Origin: Owenia fusiformis
Taxonomy: Eukaryota > Annelida > Polychaeta > Sabellida > Oweniidae
Assembly: GCA_903813345.2 (NCBI GenBank)
Contig: CAIIXF020000005.1
Span: 3,048,356 to 3,112,355, forward strand
DNA: 64,000 nucleotides
Direction: 5' to 3'
Part shown: in pieces, positions 32,401 to 44,419 of the stretch
Position numbering within the stretch: position 1 is the first letter of the stretch
Layout: the number at the start of each line of letters is the position of its first letter
The notes under the pieces: generated by a model
What the model was told of the DNA's origin: nothing
Seen by the model: only the letters and a program-made list of their open reading frames with translations
Database searches by the model: none
Made by a program: the position numbers and the translations under genes

Positions 32401-32696
32401 GCTATAAGCTGTGAGCATGTATTGTTATTTTTCCACATTTTGTTGTATCCATAATGTTTATAATTTCACTCATGGATTTATCATGCAGGCAGTAATTGTA
32501 TATTTTTATATTTTATAACATGTATTATTATAAATTGTATGTATTCATGTTCAACTCATATAAATGTACACCTTTATGGTTTTTCAAATTATGATAATGC
32601 ACTGATATACCCCCTATGGGTATCTAGTGTGTAAATGTAATACTTAATCATAATTATATTACATGAATAAATAAAAAAAAAAAAAAAAAAAAAAAA
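32401..32696 (+). mobile_element. LINE 3' UTR and poly(A) tail
   Basis: After the stop TGA there are about 270 bp, then aataaataa and a run of 24 A (32673-32696). This is the 3' end of the retrotransposon. The homogeneous tail, together with the intact ORF, suggests a young insertion in plus orientation. Confidence 0.85.
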
Positions 32697-33107
32697 CTAA
32701 TGAACTAATATTTGACACACCAATTTGATACAACTGACATCTATAGACTTAACCTAAAACAAATTACTTCTTGTTGAAGGGACACATGTATGCTGGTGCA
32801 GTGTACTGGTGTTTTCACAGTGTTAGGAGACCATGGCCTTGAATATAAATAGATTCAGTGCTGATCTGTTTCACAAGGACAATATTATCATTTAAACATG
32901 TTTAGTAAATAAAGTATATGAGAGCCAATAAAAAGTTCTAAAAGATGAAGCCCAATATCCTATTTTGATTTAGAACCTGATTTCTTACTACTTGGAATCA
33001 ATTATTCACATGCATCAATATTCTACTTTTTGAGACCCAATCAATTTGAGTTTTTCTGAGAAAATTAGGATTGCAGCAAGGGTAAATTGACTTAATATGG
33101 TAATGTA
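32697..33107. other. Intergenic spacer
   Basis: AT-rich, no feature recognised. Confidence 0.5.
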
Positions 33108-33272
33108 CCCCTCCATGGCCAACAATTATTTCAAACCATGCAGTTTTCACAATTCTGAGTACTTTTTAAGTGATTTTGGCCATGTTTGGGCCAAAGTTGT
33201 CAAGACGAAATACCCCCTTGGAATTTTTCAAAAAGTGAACCTCCCTTCCTTGGCAAATCCTGGCAACGGGCC
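33108..33272. mobile_element. cccgtagccagg MITE, left end lost
   Basis: Carries the family interior (gattttggccatgtttgggc, ggcaaatcctggcaacgggc). The right end is intact, and the left terminal repeat is replaced by unrelated sequence. Confidence 0.7.
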
Positions 33273-34039
33273 TATGTACACCATTGACATGACATCAACA
33301 TTTATTTAACTATTCAGTTATTCTAAAGAGAGCACTGATTGTAGAGACATCTATATTAGATAAAGTACATGATAAACACCTATCTAGCACATACAGACAG
33401 ATAAGGCACATACATTTGTTCAACCTATATATGAAGAGATCGCACCAATATTACAAATAGCAATGGCTCGTCTTTACCATTACCATTTGAATCTGGTGCA
33501 ATCTCTTCGCATAGGGTGTCATTACAACCATAAAATATAACTTGCTTCAAATGGTGACAAAAATTGCTTCCAATAGACAAACAAAAATTACAACACACTG
33601 ATGACACCATAGATGCCTTTAAGCTCTTACCTTCAGAATTGGTGTGATGAATAGACACTGCTACTGCACTACAACTTGATCTACCTGCAAATACACATGG
33701 ATTATTAGACAGGTTGTATGGACATCAAAACATTATGAAAAATCACCAACATGGTCATCTCTAAGCTATTAACATTGATTGATATTAGTTTTTGTATAAC
33801 TAAATACAGATATAAGATAGATGCATTAACATTGAGGTCCTTTCAGAGTTGATGCAGACTGGAACAGGCTTTTATCAAAATATCTGATTAGGAAAGGCTT
33901 AATAATTTTAGGACTGCATTGAGTAATAACAGGTCTTCACTATCACTGTATTAATGTCTTGATCCCCATCCCTTCTTAGACAAGGCACAGACGTGAACAA
34001 TATCGTACCTAAAACACAGCATTGTGGTCTTGTTGACCA
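33273..34039. other. Intergenic spacer
   Basis: No gene or repeat recognised. Short frames here have no conserved content. Confidence 0.5.
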
Positions 34040-34800
34040 AGAAAGCAAGATGGCCGCAGAAAAGTTAATCAGCTCTAGAACTTATCACTGTGTAACATAT
34101 GTAAAAAATTTGAACGGTTTGGCTGGAAACCTGTAGACAAGTCTTGAAAGTGAAGATTTTAGGACGGAAAATCAAAATGGCCACCTTAAAATTTACCCAG
34201 AATGCCCAAAAACCAATCAGTTCTTGACGTTGATATGTAGATACATCCCTGAAAATTTCAGATGAATCCCTCAAATGGTTTGGCTGGAAACCTGTAGACA
34301 AGTCTTGAAAGTGAAGATTTTAGGACGGAAAATCCAAAATGGCCACCTTAAGATTTACCCAGAATGTCCAAAAACTAATCAGTTCTTGACGTTGATATGT
34401 AGAAACATCACTGAAAATTTCAGATGAATCCCTCAAATGGTTTGGCTGGAAACCTGTAGACAAGTCTTGAAAGTGAAGATTTTAGAATGGAAAATCCAAA
34501 ATGGCCACCTTAAGATTTACCCAGAATGCCCAAAAAACTTATCAGTTCTTGACGTTGATATGTAGAAACATCCCTGAAAATTTCAGATGAATCCCTCAAA
34601 TGGTTTGGCTGGAAACCTGTAGACAAGTCTTGAAAATAAAGATTTTAGGACGGAAAATCCAAAATGGCCACCTGAAGATTTACCCAGAATGCCCAAAAAC
34701 TAATCAGTTCTTGACGTTGATATGTAGAAACATCCCTGAAAATTTCAGATGAATCCCTCAAATGGTTTGGCTGGAAACCTGTAGACAAGCTGAAAAGTGA
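34040..34800. repeat. 162-bp tandem repeat, about 4.5 units
   Basis: The word ggtttggctggaaacctg occurs at 34116, 34277, 34439, 34602 and 34764, spacings 161-163. Units are over 90% alike (aaatggccacctt, cagttcttgacgttgatatg, tttcagatgaatccctcaa). A degenerate unit begins near 34040. The array stops a few dozen bases before a LINE relic. Confidence 0.93.
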
Positions 34801-34834
34801 GATGCCTTTTGTACCTTTTGTTAGGTACGATAAA

Positions 34835-35005
34835 AAACAACTTGACTCCAGATTTCTACTTTTATGGGCAAAGATTAAAGTTCAAAGCTAGATCATAGAG
34901 TATCAGTTTTTGGGCTTGAAAACAGAATATGAAAAATTGGGACAGGGCCATGGAATATGCACTTTATGTGAACAGAATGTGAAAGAAACCATCCAACATT
35001 GACTT
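34835..35005 (+). pseudogene. Decayed LINE C-terminal fragment
   Basis: Conceptual pieces DFYFYGQRLKFKARS, then a frame change, FGLENR, and CNVKETIQH-like residues match the segment DFDFYGQKLKFKARS...IQHRMFVC of the LINE relic at 41222-42193. About 150 bp remain, with stops and shifts. It is a fragment of the same retrotransposon family. Confidence 0.75.
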
Positions 35006-35189
35006 TGGTAAAGATAGATATACTAGGCTAGCAAGTCTAAGGGGTCTAAAGTGTTAGTGTTCAGAGATTGAGAAATGTCACACACGACTTAAATTTTTAA
35101 AGAAAGGTTGATCTTTCATGTCATACCCTCAAAGTAAGTTGAGGTAATCATATTTGAAATTGTCAATAGTTTTCCTGAGTACCCATAAC

Positions 35190-35470
35190 CTGAGGCAAAG
35201 GGGTGTATCGACATGTGGGAAAATGTCAACATGAGATATGGGGTGATTTTGACACTTCCTTGTCAAAAATTAGAATTTTCATTTTCCGAAACATGGCTTC
35301 CCCCTAGATCGAAAATACCACTTCGCCACTTCATTCTGCATTTATTAATTGCCCAAACTGTAAAGGACAAAGGGGCGTAACAACAACATGTCAACATAAG
35401 AAATGGGGAACTTAGACACTTACTTATTAGAAGTCAGAATTTCCATTTTCTGCCAAAAATGAAAATCTGG
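35190..35470. repeat. Diverged 177-bp tandem duplication
   Basis: Two copies, starting near 35194 and 35371, share aaaggggtgta/aaaggggcgta, catgtcaacat, gatatggggtga/gaaatgggga and gaattttcattttc. They are about 75-80% alike. Confidence 0.6.
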
Positions 35471-35564
35471 CAAGATTTCGATCCACTACACAGAAAAAAT
35501 ACATGACTTCTCTCTAGATCAGAAATTAGAGCAAATAAACAACAAGGTGTCAAAGTTACCCCAT

Positions 35565-36237
35565 ATGCATGAATGACAGTCGCATTGAGTTCTATAAGTA
35601 TGAAAATAGCACGACGTCTTGACATTTCAAGGTAACTCGTTTGAATAGCTATGACGGTGATTGAAATTACGATGTAAAGATATAAAACAAAACAAAATAT
35701 TTGTAGATTTCTTTGAAAAACTGAGAAATATCATCACATATCGAATTTTTCACAACAGAAAAAAATGTGTAAATGGTAAGGCATGCAGGTCCGATTCCTC
35801 TGGTAGCATTGATATTGGTCTCGTATATGCCATTCAATTAATATCTGAAACACAACTATTATTCGAACTTATGAACGGACATAAGTATGATGCGTACTTC
35901 TAGTATCATACTTACTAATGTCCGATCATAAGTTCGAATAATAGTTGCATTTCAAATATAATTGTGGGACATATACGAGACCAATGTTAATGCTACCAGG
36001 GGGAATTGGACCTGCAGGCCTTACAATTGTTACATGTTTTTTGTGTTTCGGAAAAATTTGATATGTGATATCTATTTTTTAGTTCTTCAAAGAAATCTAT
36101 AAATATTTTGTTGCGGTTTTATCTTTACATTATAATTTCAATCACCGCCATCACTTTTCAAACGAGTTACCTCGAAATATCAAGACGTCATGCTATTCTC
36201 ATACTTATAGATTTTAATTTAACTTTCATTCAGCATT
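35565..36237. mobile_element. 0.67-kb foldback with about 300-bp arms
   Basis: The arms 35592-35890 and about 35903-36210 are inverted repeats throughout. Examples are ctataagtatgaaaatagca versus tgctattctcatacttatag, and ggtctcgtatatg versus catatacgagacc. Divergence is roughly 12-15% and the loop is only about 13 nt. Weaker similarity continues to 35565 and 36237. It could form a cruciform or, if transcribed, a long hairpin RNA. Confidence 0.85.
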
Positions 36238-36986
36238 TATAAGGTGAATGTTGAGTCTCACATCCTACAAATGTAATTTTAGATGATCTGTCTGCATGGG
36301 GTGATATTACTGAACACAGCTGGCTAAAAAGTCAGCTGAGGGAACGTTGAAATATACCGTCTCGTGAAGTGTTTTTTTCCAATTTCCAGCAGGCATGCTG
36401 GAATAAGTTAACGGTATATAAGAAGATAATTGAATGTTACTTGCCCTTTTCATGACGCATGGTGACAATAAGTCCTACTTGTGTAATTTGCAATTAAAGT
36501 GGAGAAATTCCAGACCTGGTGCACACCATTTTTTAACTTTTGCGCATGCGTGCACATGGGCATTGTACTTTACATGCGCATGGGCATTGCCGCTAAAAGA
36601 TCATGTGACTATTCATATTTAGCTAGCGTGAGTTATTTTGTAGCAAATCATTACTTTCGAAAGTCTAAAGATCTCATGAGACCTAAAATGACTGCAATCT
36701 AAATTCAAAAGTTTTGTTGTCTAATAGAATATTGATTTACTACAACAACAGACTGTTCAAGGATCAAGATAAGGTAACAACAAATAAATATGTAGTGCCA
36801 ATAGACACTTAAAAGGATCAAGAAATATGTATTGATTCAAATATATAGTGTATTATAAACGCTACTCAGCACAGCGTTTAATCAAAATGCGCTTGACTTT
36901 TTATCTTCAAGAATTTTCAATCCAGCATCCCGTCAGCTCGGTAGAGTAAGGGTGATATGTCAAAGCTCTCCAAGTCCTAGACGGTG
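36238..36986. other. Intergenic spacer
   Basis: AT-rich. A tRNA A-box-like string (cagctcggtagagt near 36933) has no B box partner. No gene supported. Confidence 0.5.
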
Positions 36987-37041
36987 AACACCGCCTCTAA
37001 TGCGTTGGATTGTCGTAAGGACTTGCATTAGAGGCGGTGTT
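36987..37041. repeat. Perfect 17-bp-stem hairpin
   Basis: aacaccgcctctaatgc at 36987-37003 is exactly reversed and complemented at 37025-37041 (gcattagaggcggtgtt), with a 21-nt loop. Likely a small foldback element. Confidence 0.75.
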
Positions 37042-37369
37042 TATCCTTGTAAATTCATGCCAATCTAAGTTTTTCTTGATTATTTTTGACGGTTCACTTT
37101 ATTTTAATCTTCTGCTTAGAATCTCTGCGTCATTTACAGATTAATATAAACAAAATGGATACATTGATGATTTATACAAAAAATTACCATAGCTTTGTGG
37201 TTGTAGAAGGTTGAATTGTGCTAATTTTGTAGCAAAATCGCCGTTTGTCGCTACTGTTCACAAAATCTTTATGGCGGCTTCTATTCTCACGAGATTTGAC
37301 GAGAGTAGCCATTGAATATTGCTGCCATCTATTTAACTATACAGAGTTTATATCATTCATTCGACCATC

Positions 37370-37564
37370 ATGTATTCGATGGAAGAAATCAATGATCTCT
37401 ATTCGCATAACATAAAACCAAAGTTTGGATTTGATTTGAAGCCAGAACAGTTACAAGACGTGATAACAAACATATTGAATCAAGAATCCACTATAGCAGT
37501 TTTACCAACTGGTTATTGGAAAACATTACGACACATGATCATCAAATTACGTCACGTCACGTGA
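37370..37564 (+). pseudogene. RecQ-like helicase N-terminal relic
   Basis: A 64-residue frame with FGFDLKPEQLQDVITNIL followed by IAVLPTGYWKTL. This fits the Q-motif and Walker A start of RecQ-type helicases (usual LPTGYGKS), but the Gly before the Lys is Trp, and the frame ends before any DEAH box. No continuing exon was found downstream. It is likely the stranded first exon of a duplicated or transposon-borne helicase. Confidence 0.55.
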
Positions 37565-38514
37565 TCATCACACTGATTTATGCAACGCATGCGCACCTGA
37601 AATTAGGTCAGCGAAAATGTCAAGAAGACCGGTCAGAAATGCAATTTCGTCTTATCTGCAACGATTACACATAATTACTGTAATAAAGCGAGGCATTTAT
37701 GGGTTCATTTTGAAGATTTTGGTCCCGCTATCCAGTGGTGAAAGAATTTTCAAGATTGAGGTAAGATCTTGGGAGAAAAGTCAAAAACATCAGATCCTGA
37801 CTTTTCAGCATTTCTTAAATTTGATAAATTTACATTGCACGTTATGCACCCCTGGGGCCAACACGATCCTCAGAGACCCAGAGGGTGCATGAATGCACCT
37901 ATCCAAGTCCAAGTGGTGACATAAGAAGAATATATTATAGGTTGAATAACAAACAATATAACCGAACAGTTTCATACACTGTAAAATAAATACATACACG
38001 GAAGTACTATGGTGTTGATTTTATTGGTGAATGAGATACACAGACGCTAAAATCTTGAAAAATACATAAGAGCGTAAGAAAATTACAAAACTTACAAAAT
38101 ATTGCAGAACGGAAATGACGTATTACTGTCTCGAAGCTCTAATCGGTGCAAATATTAGTTACATTCAAATAATGCAAATTCTATTAAAAAAATACAAGAT
38201 AACTAATCAATCAGTGTGTTTAGACAATAAAATTTAGATATCATAAGCGATTGATGGAAAAATACTGTAAACGTTTTAAGTTTTAGACTATTTGCTATTC
38301 TCTTTTGTGACTATCCTCCCTTCATATCTCTGAATTACATTACGTTTATGTTCATAGTTGACTAACAAATTACCTAACACTGATATAAATTGAGGTTGTA
38401 CTAGTTTGCATTTACATTTATAATTTTAGGTTATCATTTATGCGTTGATTTGGTGCAATTTGTTAATAAATATAATATATGAAACAGTGATGGTAATAGG
38501 TGGCACAACGTACA
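37565..38514. other. Intergenic spacer
   Basis: Contains a short frame at 37617-37892 that I do not recognise. Otherwise AT-rich, with no supported feature. Confidence 0.5.
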
Positions 38515-39020
38515 CTATTTCCGCCATTTCTCTACATGCCTGAGAAATCTAACTGGGTGGTCAGGAGTGTCTTTTGGTAAGATTTTATACTTTTTACTAT
38601 TGCGATTATATTATTTAAAATTGAAATTAATCAATACATTATTTTTCATATTATGATACTATAATATTCTATTTTGCAAATGCTAACAAAAAGAAATCAA
38701 CTTTTGAAAGTTACAAAAGTTTTGAAACTTTCCCAACAACTCTGAAGAACACTGTATCTGTAAAATGTCAGAAAATTCATTTTCTGCAGGATTTCGTCAT
38801 GTAATGACCTACTTAGAGAGATAAATCTCATGAAAATAACTTTCTGTTTCAGGAAGTGTGTGGTTTGTAGCTGAGATAAGCTGTGATCAGATGTTAGAGT
38901 AACACTGAAAAAGATACACGTAGGATAATTCGACTGCAGTTCGGAATCGTCCAATATTTGGATCTACAAAAGGATAAAAAATTGACAGATTTGCAGTGTG
39001 TTAGTAGATTTATCTTGAAG
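38515..39020 (+). promoter_or_regulatory. Candidate laminin beta promoter and 5' leader
   Basis: Upstream of the signal-peptide ATG. A ccgccattt string (38520-38528, YY1-like) is often found near start sites. Near 38574 lies cttttg followed by gtaagattt, a good donor for a non-coding exon. Near 38994 lies a gatttgcag acceptor, 25 bases before the ATG. The model of a leader exon spliced to about 38996-39060 is an inference from these sites only. Confidence 0.3.
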
Positions 39021-39060
39021 ATGATTTACCAGGCGCTGGTTGTTGTGGCCCTTCTGCAAG
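39021..39060 (+). CDS. LAMB1: Laminin beta chain exon 1 (signal peptide)
   Basis: ATG at 39021 encodes MIYQALVVVALLQ plus one base, ending in a strong donor (GTAAGATT). The phase-1 end joins the phase-1 exon at 63288, giving [16 protein letters not shown], so the peptide has a short start, a hydrophobic core (ALVVVALL) and then the mature laminin N-terminus. A signal peptide is needed because laminins are secreted to basement membranes. The exon is short and is called from phase, hydrophobicity and position, not homology. The symbol follows the best family match; the chain could be the single invertebrate beta. Confidence 0.82.
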
Positions 39061-40863
39061 GTAAGATTCCTAACAACTTTTGTAACGCCATAAATTTGAC
39101 ATTAGAAGCATAATAATGTGGACCACAATATTACAGACGACGATCAAAAAATGTGTATTTTAATTTCTCATCAGGAAATCTCAATATTGAATGCAGAATA
39201 TCAACCTGATTCCAAATTATGTCATAATATCCATTATGTCATAATTTTGATTCAGCCGATTTTGATTGCAATCAAAGTGTGACCTGTTGGCTATTTGTGG
39301 TTACCAAATATGAGATAATAGCCCTAATTATTATACAGTTAGTCAAACAATTGAACTTATTAATTGTCTTTACCAGTTGATACTTGATAAACATGGACAT
39401 GTGCAGTTATTTAAAAAAAATGGAGATCTGCCAGGCAATCAATTTATGCCTGTCTGTGCCTAGTAACTAGCCATGTATTTCATTGAATCCTGGTTTTATA
39501 TCAGTAGTCTATCTGTGCAATGTCATTTCACAGTGGCTACCCTTTACATGTTTTAGGAAATAAATAATTGCCCAAGGGACTTAAATAAACCAAAACAGTA
39601 CATAAAGACTCAATATATATGTTCAAATGCTTGTATTATACACACATTTCCATACAGAGAGAAAGCCTCCATTGCTAATATGTGAAGAATTGACTACTAC
39701 TTGTTATTTAGCACACTTCTTGTATTGTTGCTTATTTTAAGATGTTACTTGGTGCATTTCTAGTATTGCTCATTATGACAAGGGTTAGTTGACCATTGAC
39801 CCCGATATGACACCTGTTTCTCTGATAGCCTAATAGTAGCAGTATCCCATAAGTAACGCATAATTATATATCATTACATATATATATTAGACCTACACAT
39901 CTTTTTGAAGCACTAGTGTGGTCTCCATTTGTATTATCCAAACACATAACTCTTGTTAAATTACATGTTTGAAAAACTTCATTTTCAAGTTTTGGTAATT
40001 TTGATAAACATGTTTTTTTGTTTATGGGATGATGGGAAAGATAAAAATTTAATTGGTTTCCTAAAGCTCTTACTTTCAGGATCTGGGATATTCTTCAGTC
40101 CAAAACAATGAATTCAGAAGTGGTTCTTAAGTAACTTAGATTTATCATTAAACAGTCCATTTCCTGGCCTTTAAGTATTGCATGTCCAAAGACCCTATTT
40201 GTCCATTTACTTTGTATTTATCCATGTATGGGTCTCATAATTAGGCCAGTTTGTTCAGTAATGTATGAAAATATCAACAAACTGAACAATCATATTGGGT
40301 AGTAATACGTAACTAGGCATAGAAATCATTAAACACCTTATAAGCAGTTACGAAACCCAGCAAGATATACATGCAATCAACAACAAAACAAAACCTTCTC
40401 AAATTGCTGGGAGAAAATGCATGCAAGACGCATTGAAACCTGTCTTGATTTCCTTTGTTATTTAATGTCTTGAACAAATGTAAATGAAAAGTTAGTATAC
40501 TAAAATGGTGGCCTAAGAGGGTTAAGAGGATTTAAAGCCCAAATAACTTTCTCTCTGTTTTACTGTTTCCGTACCAAGTTGACCATTACTAATCCAATTA
40601 AGGTAGATTTATAACTGTATAATCCTGTTTTATAGCCCAGCTAAAAGGCAAGTTTGTTTATTTATCTACTAAGCCATTGTGCATCTCATCATTTCTTGGT
40701 TTATCCCATCTTTGTGCTTTATGTTTATATCTTAACCCCCAACTTTATTGTGGCTTCTTAAGAATTAGATGGGGGTAATATAAGTTATAACCTAAGATGG
40801 GTGAATATAAGATTGGGGTGGGAGAAATAAGAGTGGCGATTAGAGGAATATATTATCTGTAAA

Positions 40864-42193
40864 ACATTTACTGATTTAACTGATTGCCTGAAGGAAGAAA
40901 GACTTGGCATCCCTTTTGTAGATAAAAATGTCCCAGCCCTTTTGTTTGCTGACGATATAGTCTTAATCGCTGAATCCGAAACCCAGTTAAATAGAATGTT
41001 AAAAGTAGCAGCCAATTTTGCATTAAAATGGGGCTTTAACTTTAGTTCGAAAAAGTCCAAGGTTATGGTCATCGGCAAAAGGATAGATAGGCATAAGGTA
41101 TGGATCCTTGGTAATTTGGAACTTTCAGAAGTACAAAACTACAAATATCTAGGTATTTATTTTGATAGAACACTTAAAGATTCTTACCATGTGAATAGTA
41201 TTCTGGCAACAAGCTAAGAAAATGAATGGTATGTGTGTTGCAACTTTAACAAAGCATTGCGACATCAAAAGAGTACATTTTGGTACCACAATGTATAATT
41301 CAATGTATTTACCTGCTTTATTAAACGGCTGCCCTATATTTTTACTTAATGCCTCTATGCAAGATAAGTTCAAATCCATGCAATATAATATGGCAAGATC
41401 TGTACTACAGTTAACCTGCCGTCCTGCTAGGGAAGCTATTTTAGGTGACTTAGGTTGGAGAAGCATAACCGAAGTTATTGAAAAACGTCAAATTGACTAT
41501 TTTATTTATCTGAAAAGTAGGCTAAAGCCAGGTTCTCTACATCAACGTATTTTTAACACAATGTATGATAAGTTTTCCATTTCACATAATGACAAATGTT
41601 CATGGCCTTATTTTTCAAATATCAATAACATTTTGATCAAACATGGGTTAGACAGAGCCATTCATGTTGATGACACGGACTGGTATCAGGGATATCTTAA
41701 AATATCGAATGAAAGAAGCAAAAGCTGTTTTCTAGACACCATTGCAGACAAATCTTCTCTTGTTCTGTACAGCTCCTTAAAAACAAATTGTTTTCAAGAA
41801 AACTACCTTAAGACTGATTTCGACTTTTATGGTCAGAAACTGAAATTTAAGGCAAGATCAGGGTGTTTTGGTCTGAATACTGACAAGGAGCGATGGGGCC
41901 AAGGTAATGGGTTATGCAATTTATGTGACACGAATGTCAAGGACTCTATCCAGCATCGTATGTTTGTATGTCCTCATTTTAATGATGAAAGAACTAACTT
42001 CTTTCTGAACGTGATAAACTCCTGTAATGAACAACTGTCATCTAGCCTTATTTCTGCTAAAATTCCAATTAAAATATGCTTGACCATGGGTGATAAAGCT
42101 TTCATTGACTGGGGAAATGAACAAGGTCATATTTTAGATCAATGTGTAAAGAAATATCTGAAAGCAATTTATATTCCCTATAATAAGGATTGA
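40864..42193 (+). pseudogene. 5'-truncated, frameshifted LINE ORF2
   Basis: The sequence begins inside the RT (FTDLTDCLKEERLGIPFV, then ALLFADDIVLIAESETQLN) with the catalytic FADD retained. The first frame ends at a TAA near 41215 (SILATS). A second frame begins with QQAKKMNGMCVATLTKHC and runs to 42193. One small indel near 41205 separates them. The second part carries a C-terminal Cys/His motif CNLCDTNVKDSIQHRMFVC. Endonuclease and N-terminal RT are absent, a normal result of incomplete reverse transcription. A different family from the ORF at 29314. Confidence 0.88.
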
Positions 42194-42332
42194 TGTATTT
42201 TAGTGACATTATGTATTTTAATTTTGACTGTAATTGTATAAGCATGTTTGTATGTGGATGCACCACATTTTCAATGTGTGTGCCACTGTTTTAAAAGTGA
42301 TTCCAATAAATAAATAAAAAATAAAAAATATA
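42194..42332 (+). mobile_element. LINE 3' end with (ATAAA)n tail
   Basis: Short 3' UTR followed by aataaataaataaaaaataa near 42305-42330, which marks the 3' terminus of the truncated LINE. Confidence 0.75.
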
Positions 42333-42604
42333 ACAGTACCCTCTCTGGAATAAATATACCCTCAGAAAGGAGAATAGATAATACAGTTTTGTAAAATATA
42401 TTCTGTACACATACTCCTATGCTAGCTAAATTTACTGGAGTTAGGTACAAAATGAAACTGATTGGCCTTGCTGTCGAACATATGGTGAACTTAATTTCCT
42501 ACATAGGAAGGAGGTATCTTTGATTTCTGACAACTGGAACCAGGCATGAGGATGGCATTGGTAAACCTAGTGAGCTTTACCCTTTCTTGTAGGTTGATGT
42601 TTGC

Positions 42605-42634
42605 CTTTTAAAAGAGAGCTTCATCTTCACTCTT
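42605..42634 (+). repeat. Dispersed motif A, copy 3
   Basis: cttttaaaagagagcttcat then cttcactctt. Matches copy 1 over almost its full length. Confidence 0.65.
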
Positions 42635-43986
42635 GTATAGAAACAATTTTTGATCTGGCCTTATAACTAATCAGGATACTGAGTATACAGTTGATCAAAT
42701 GCAGCTACCCTATAAAAATAATTTCACTGAATATGCTTTCTATATACAATCTTAAATTCATTTCATAATGAAACTCATTAAAAGCCACGACAGCTACTTT
42801 TGGGTCATTCAGATTTTATCAGCATAAAAACTGTTTATTAATTGCCCTTATAGTTGGGGTAAATAAGCTTCAATGTGAGATATACCTTTATACAATATTT
42901 TGGTTTGGCCCTTCAGATACATAAACATATACATGCCAATATAAAAATTCAGAGATATTGATAGATCTCTTTCGAATATTGTGTTAATAGGGAATACATG
43001 TATCACATACTTAGCATGTATCAATTGATGAATTTGGGGATAAGTTATACTTCAGAATTGTTATGGAAACTATTGAGGTTTTGTTAGGCTCTGTATCATT
43101 TCCTGGGGTTCCTAAATCTGGGTTAAAAATCCACCTACTATAACTAGTTTATATCTGCTAATCTTCATGCATAAAGCGATATCTGTGGCCCAGCTGTCCC
43201 TTACAACTCATATACGCTGATAAGGATGATAAAACACAAGAAAATACCATATAATCTATAAAACTGGAAAGTTTAAGTGTATGTTTCTGGTTTATTTAAG
43301 AGTAATGGTTATTTCTCATGAAAATTATTTGACAATGTAGGTGGGACTGCATTGTCTCAAAATCGCATCAATCAGCTTCAAAATGAGATGTTAGCTGTAC
43401 AAACTACAATCTAAATTGCATTTTCATTATTTTCAGACCCGTTTAACTTGAATGGAGAGCGTCCTGTTTAGAGTTATCAAATGGAACTATATGATTTTCT
43501 GGCTGACTGTTTTCCTATGGTTTCTCTTGAAGTATTTTCAATGGCTCGCTTTTCAATAATATTACTGGTTTGGAAATCTGTTAATGGAGTCTTAATATGT
43601 TCCTGGGAATACTGACCCATAAAGTTCTAAGACTGCTTCCTCTCTATATTGAAGGAAATCTTCCCTAGTCTTAAGTTTGCAGTGAAACCTATTTATTATA
43701 GCAAACATAATAGATTAAAAAATTGTTTTCACAAAAATAAATTCTAGATAGAAGGAACCCAGTAGAAAAATATATGCAATATTATATAATTGTGCTCACA
43801 TCAAAGAAGCATTCATGGATAAGTAATTAGCAGACTATCAGGTTGGTAAATGGTGGTCAAATACGAGAGCATTCTTGTGTTATCATACATGAGCCTGTAT
43901 TTATCAACATTTATCTGAGTTAACTTAACATTAAGTAAGTTTGGAGTTTCTTTTGGCTTACATTTTAGCACTTGCAGTATATAGAG

Positions 43987-44128
43987 ATTATCCTATATGA
44001 GGTTCAGGATATTGGGATTATCCCGAGGCAAATAAAATATATTTGCCCGAGGGCCGCAGGTCCCGAGGGAAAATATATTATATTGGCCAAGGGATAATCC
44101 CAATATCCTGAACCGACTATAGGATAAT
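43987..44128. mobile_element. Hairpin element, 38-bp arms, gggccgc centre
   Basis: The left arm 43987-44024 and right arm 44091-44128 are inverted repeats with about four mismatches (ggttcaggatattgggatta reads back in the right arm). The centre has cccgagggccgcaggtcccg. The pattern resembles the element at 11890. Confidence 0.82.
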
Positions 44129-44419
44129 ATGTTTATCCCATACCAATCTTGGTCATCTGGTTCACATTGTTCAATCGTGGAAATATTTTAGAATATTCAT
44201 GCCCAGTTTTGTTTTCCTGGCTGTGGGCGGATTTTCCTGTTCTCAAATATTCCCACATTTATTTTCTCGAATTTTTTGATTGATTAAGTGGATGCTCCTT
44301 CCCTTTTTAAACCATAAAACAGATCCCGATTGTCTGTGTTTTCTCCATCAATTGTCGTTTACAGTCATTACGCGAACGTTACAAATTATGAACAAATATG
44401 CGAGCGGCGATTATGACGT

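Noticed and set aside
35785-35805. ggtccgattcc resembling a tRNA T-arm
   Set aside because: It is part of the long foldback arm and has no partner elements of a tRNA.
36925-36960. tRNA-like A box (cagctcggtagagt)
   Set aside because: No B box (ggttcga-type) follows at the right distance and no cloverleaf can be drawn. At most it is a worn SINE head.
37617-37892. 91-codon frame after the helicase relic
   Set aside because: It does not continue the helicase fold and has no motif. It probably arises by chance.
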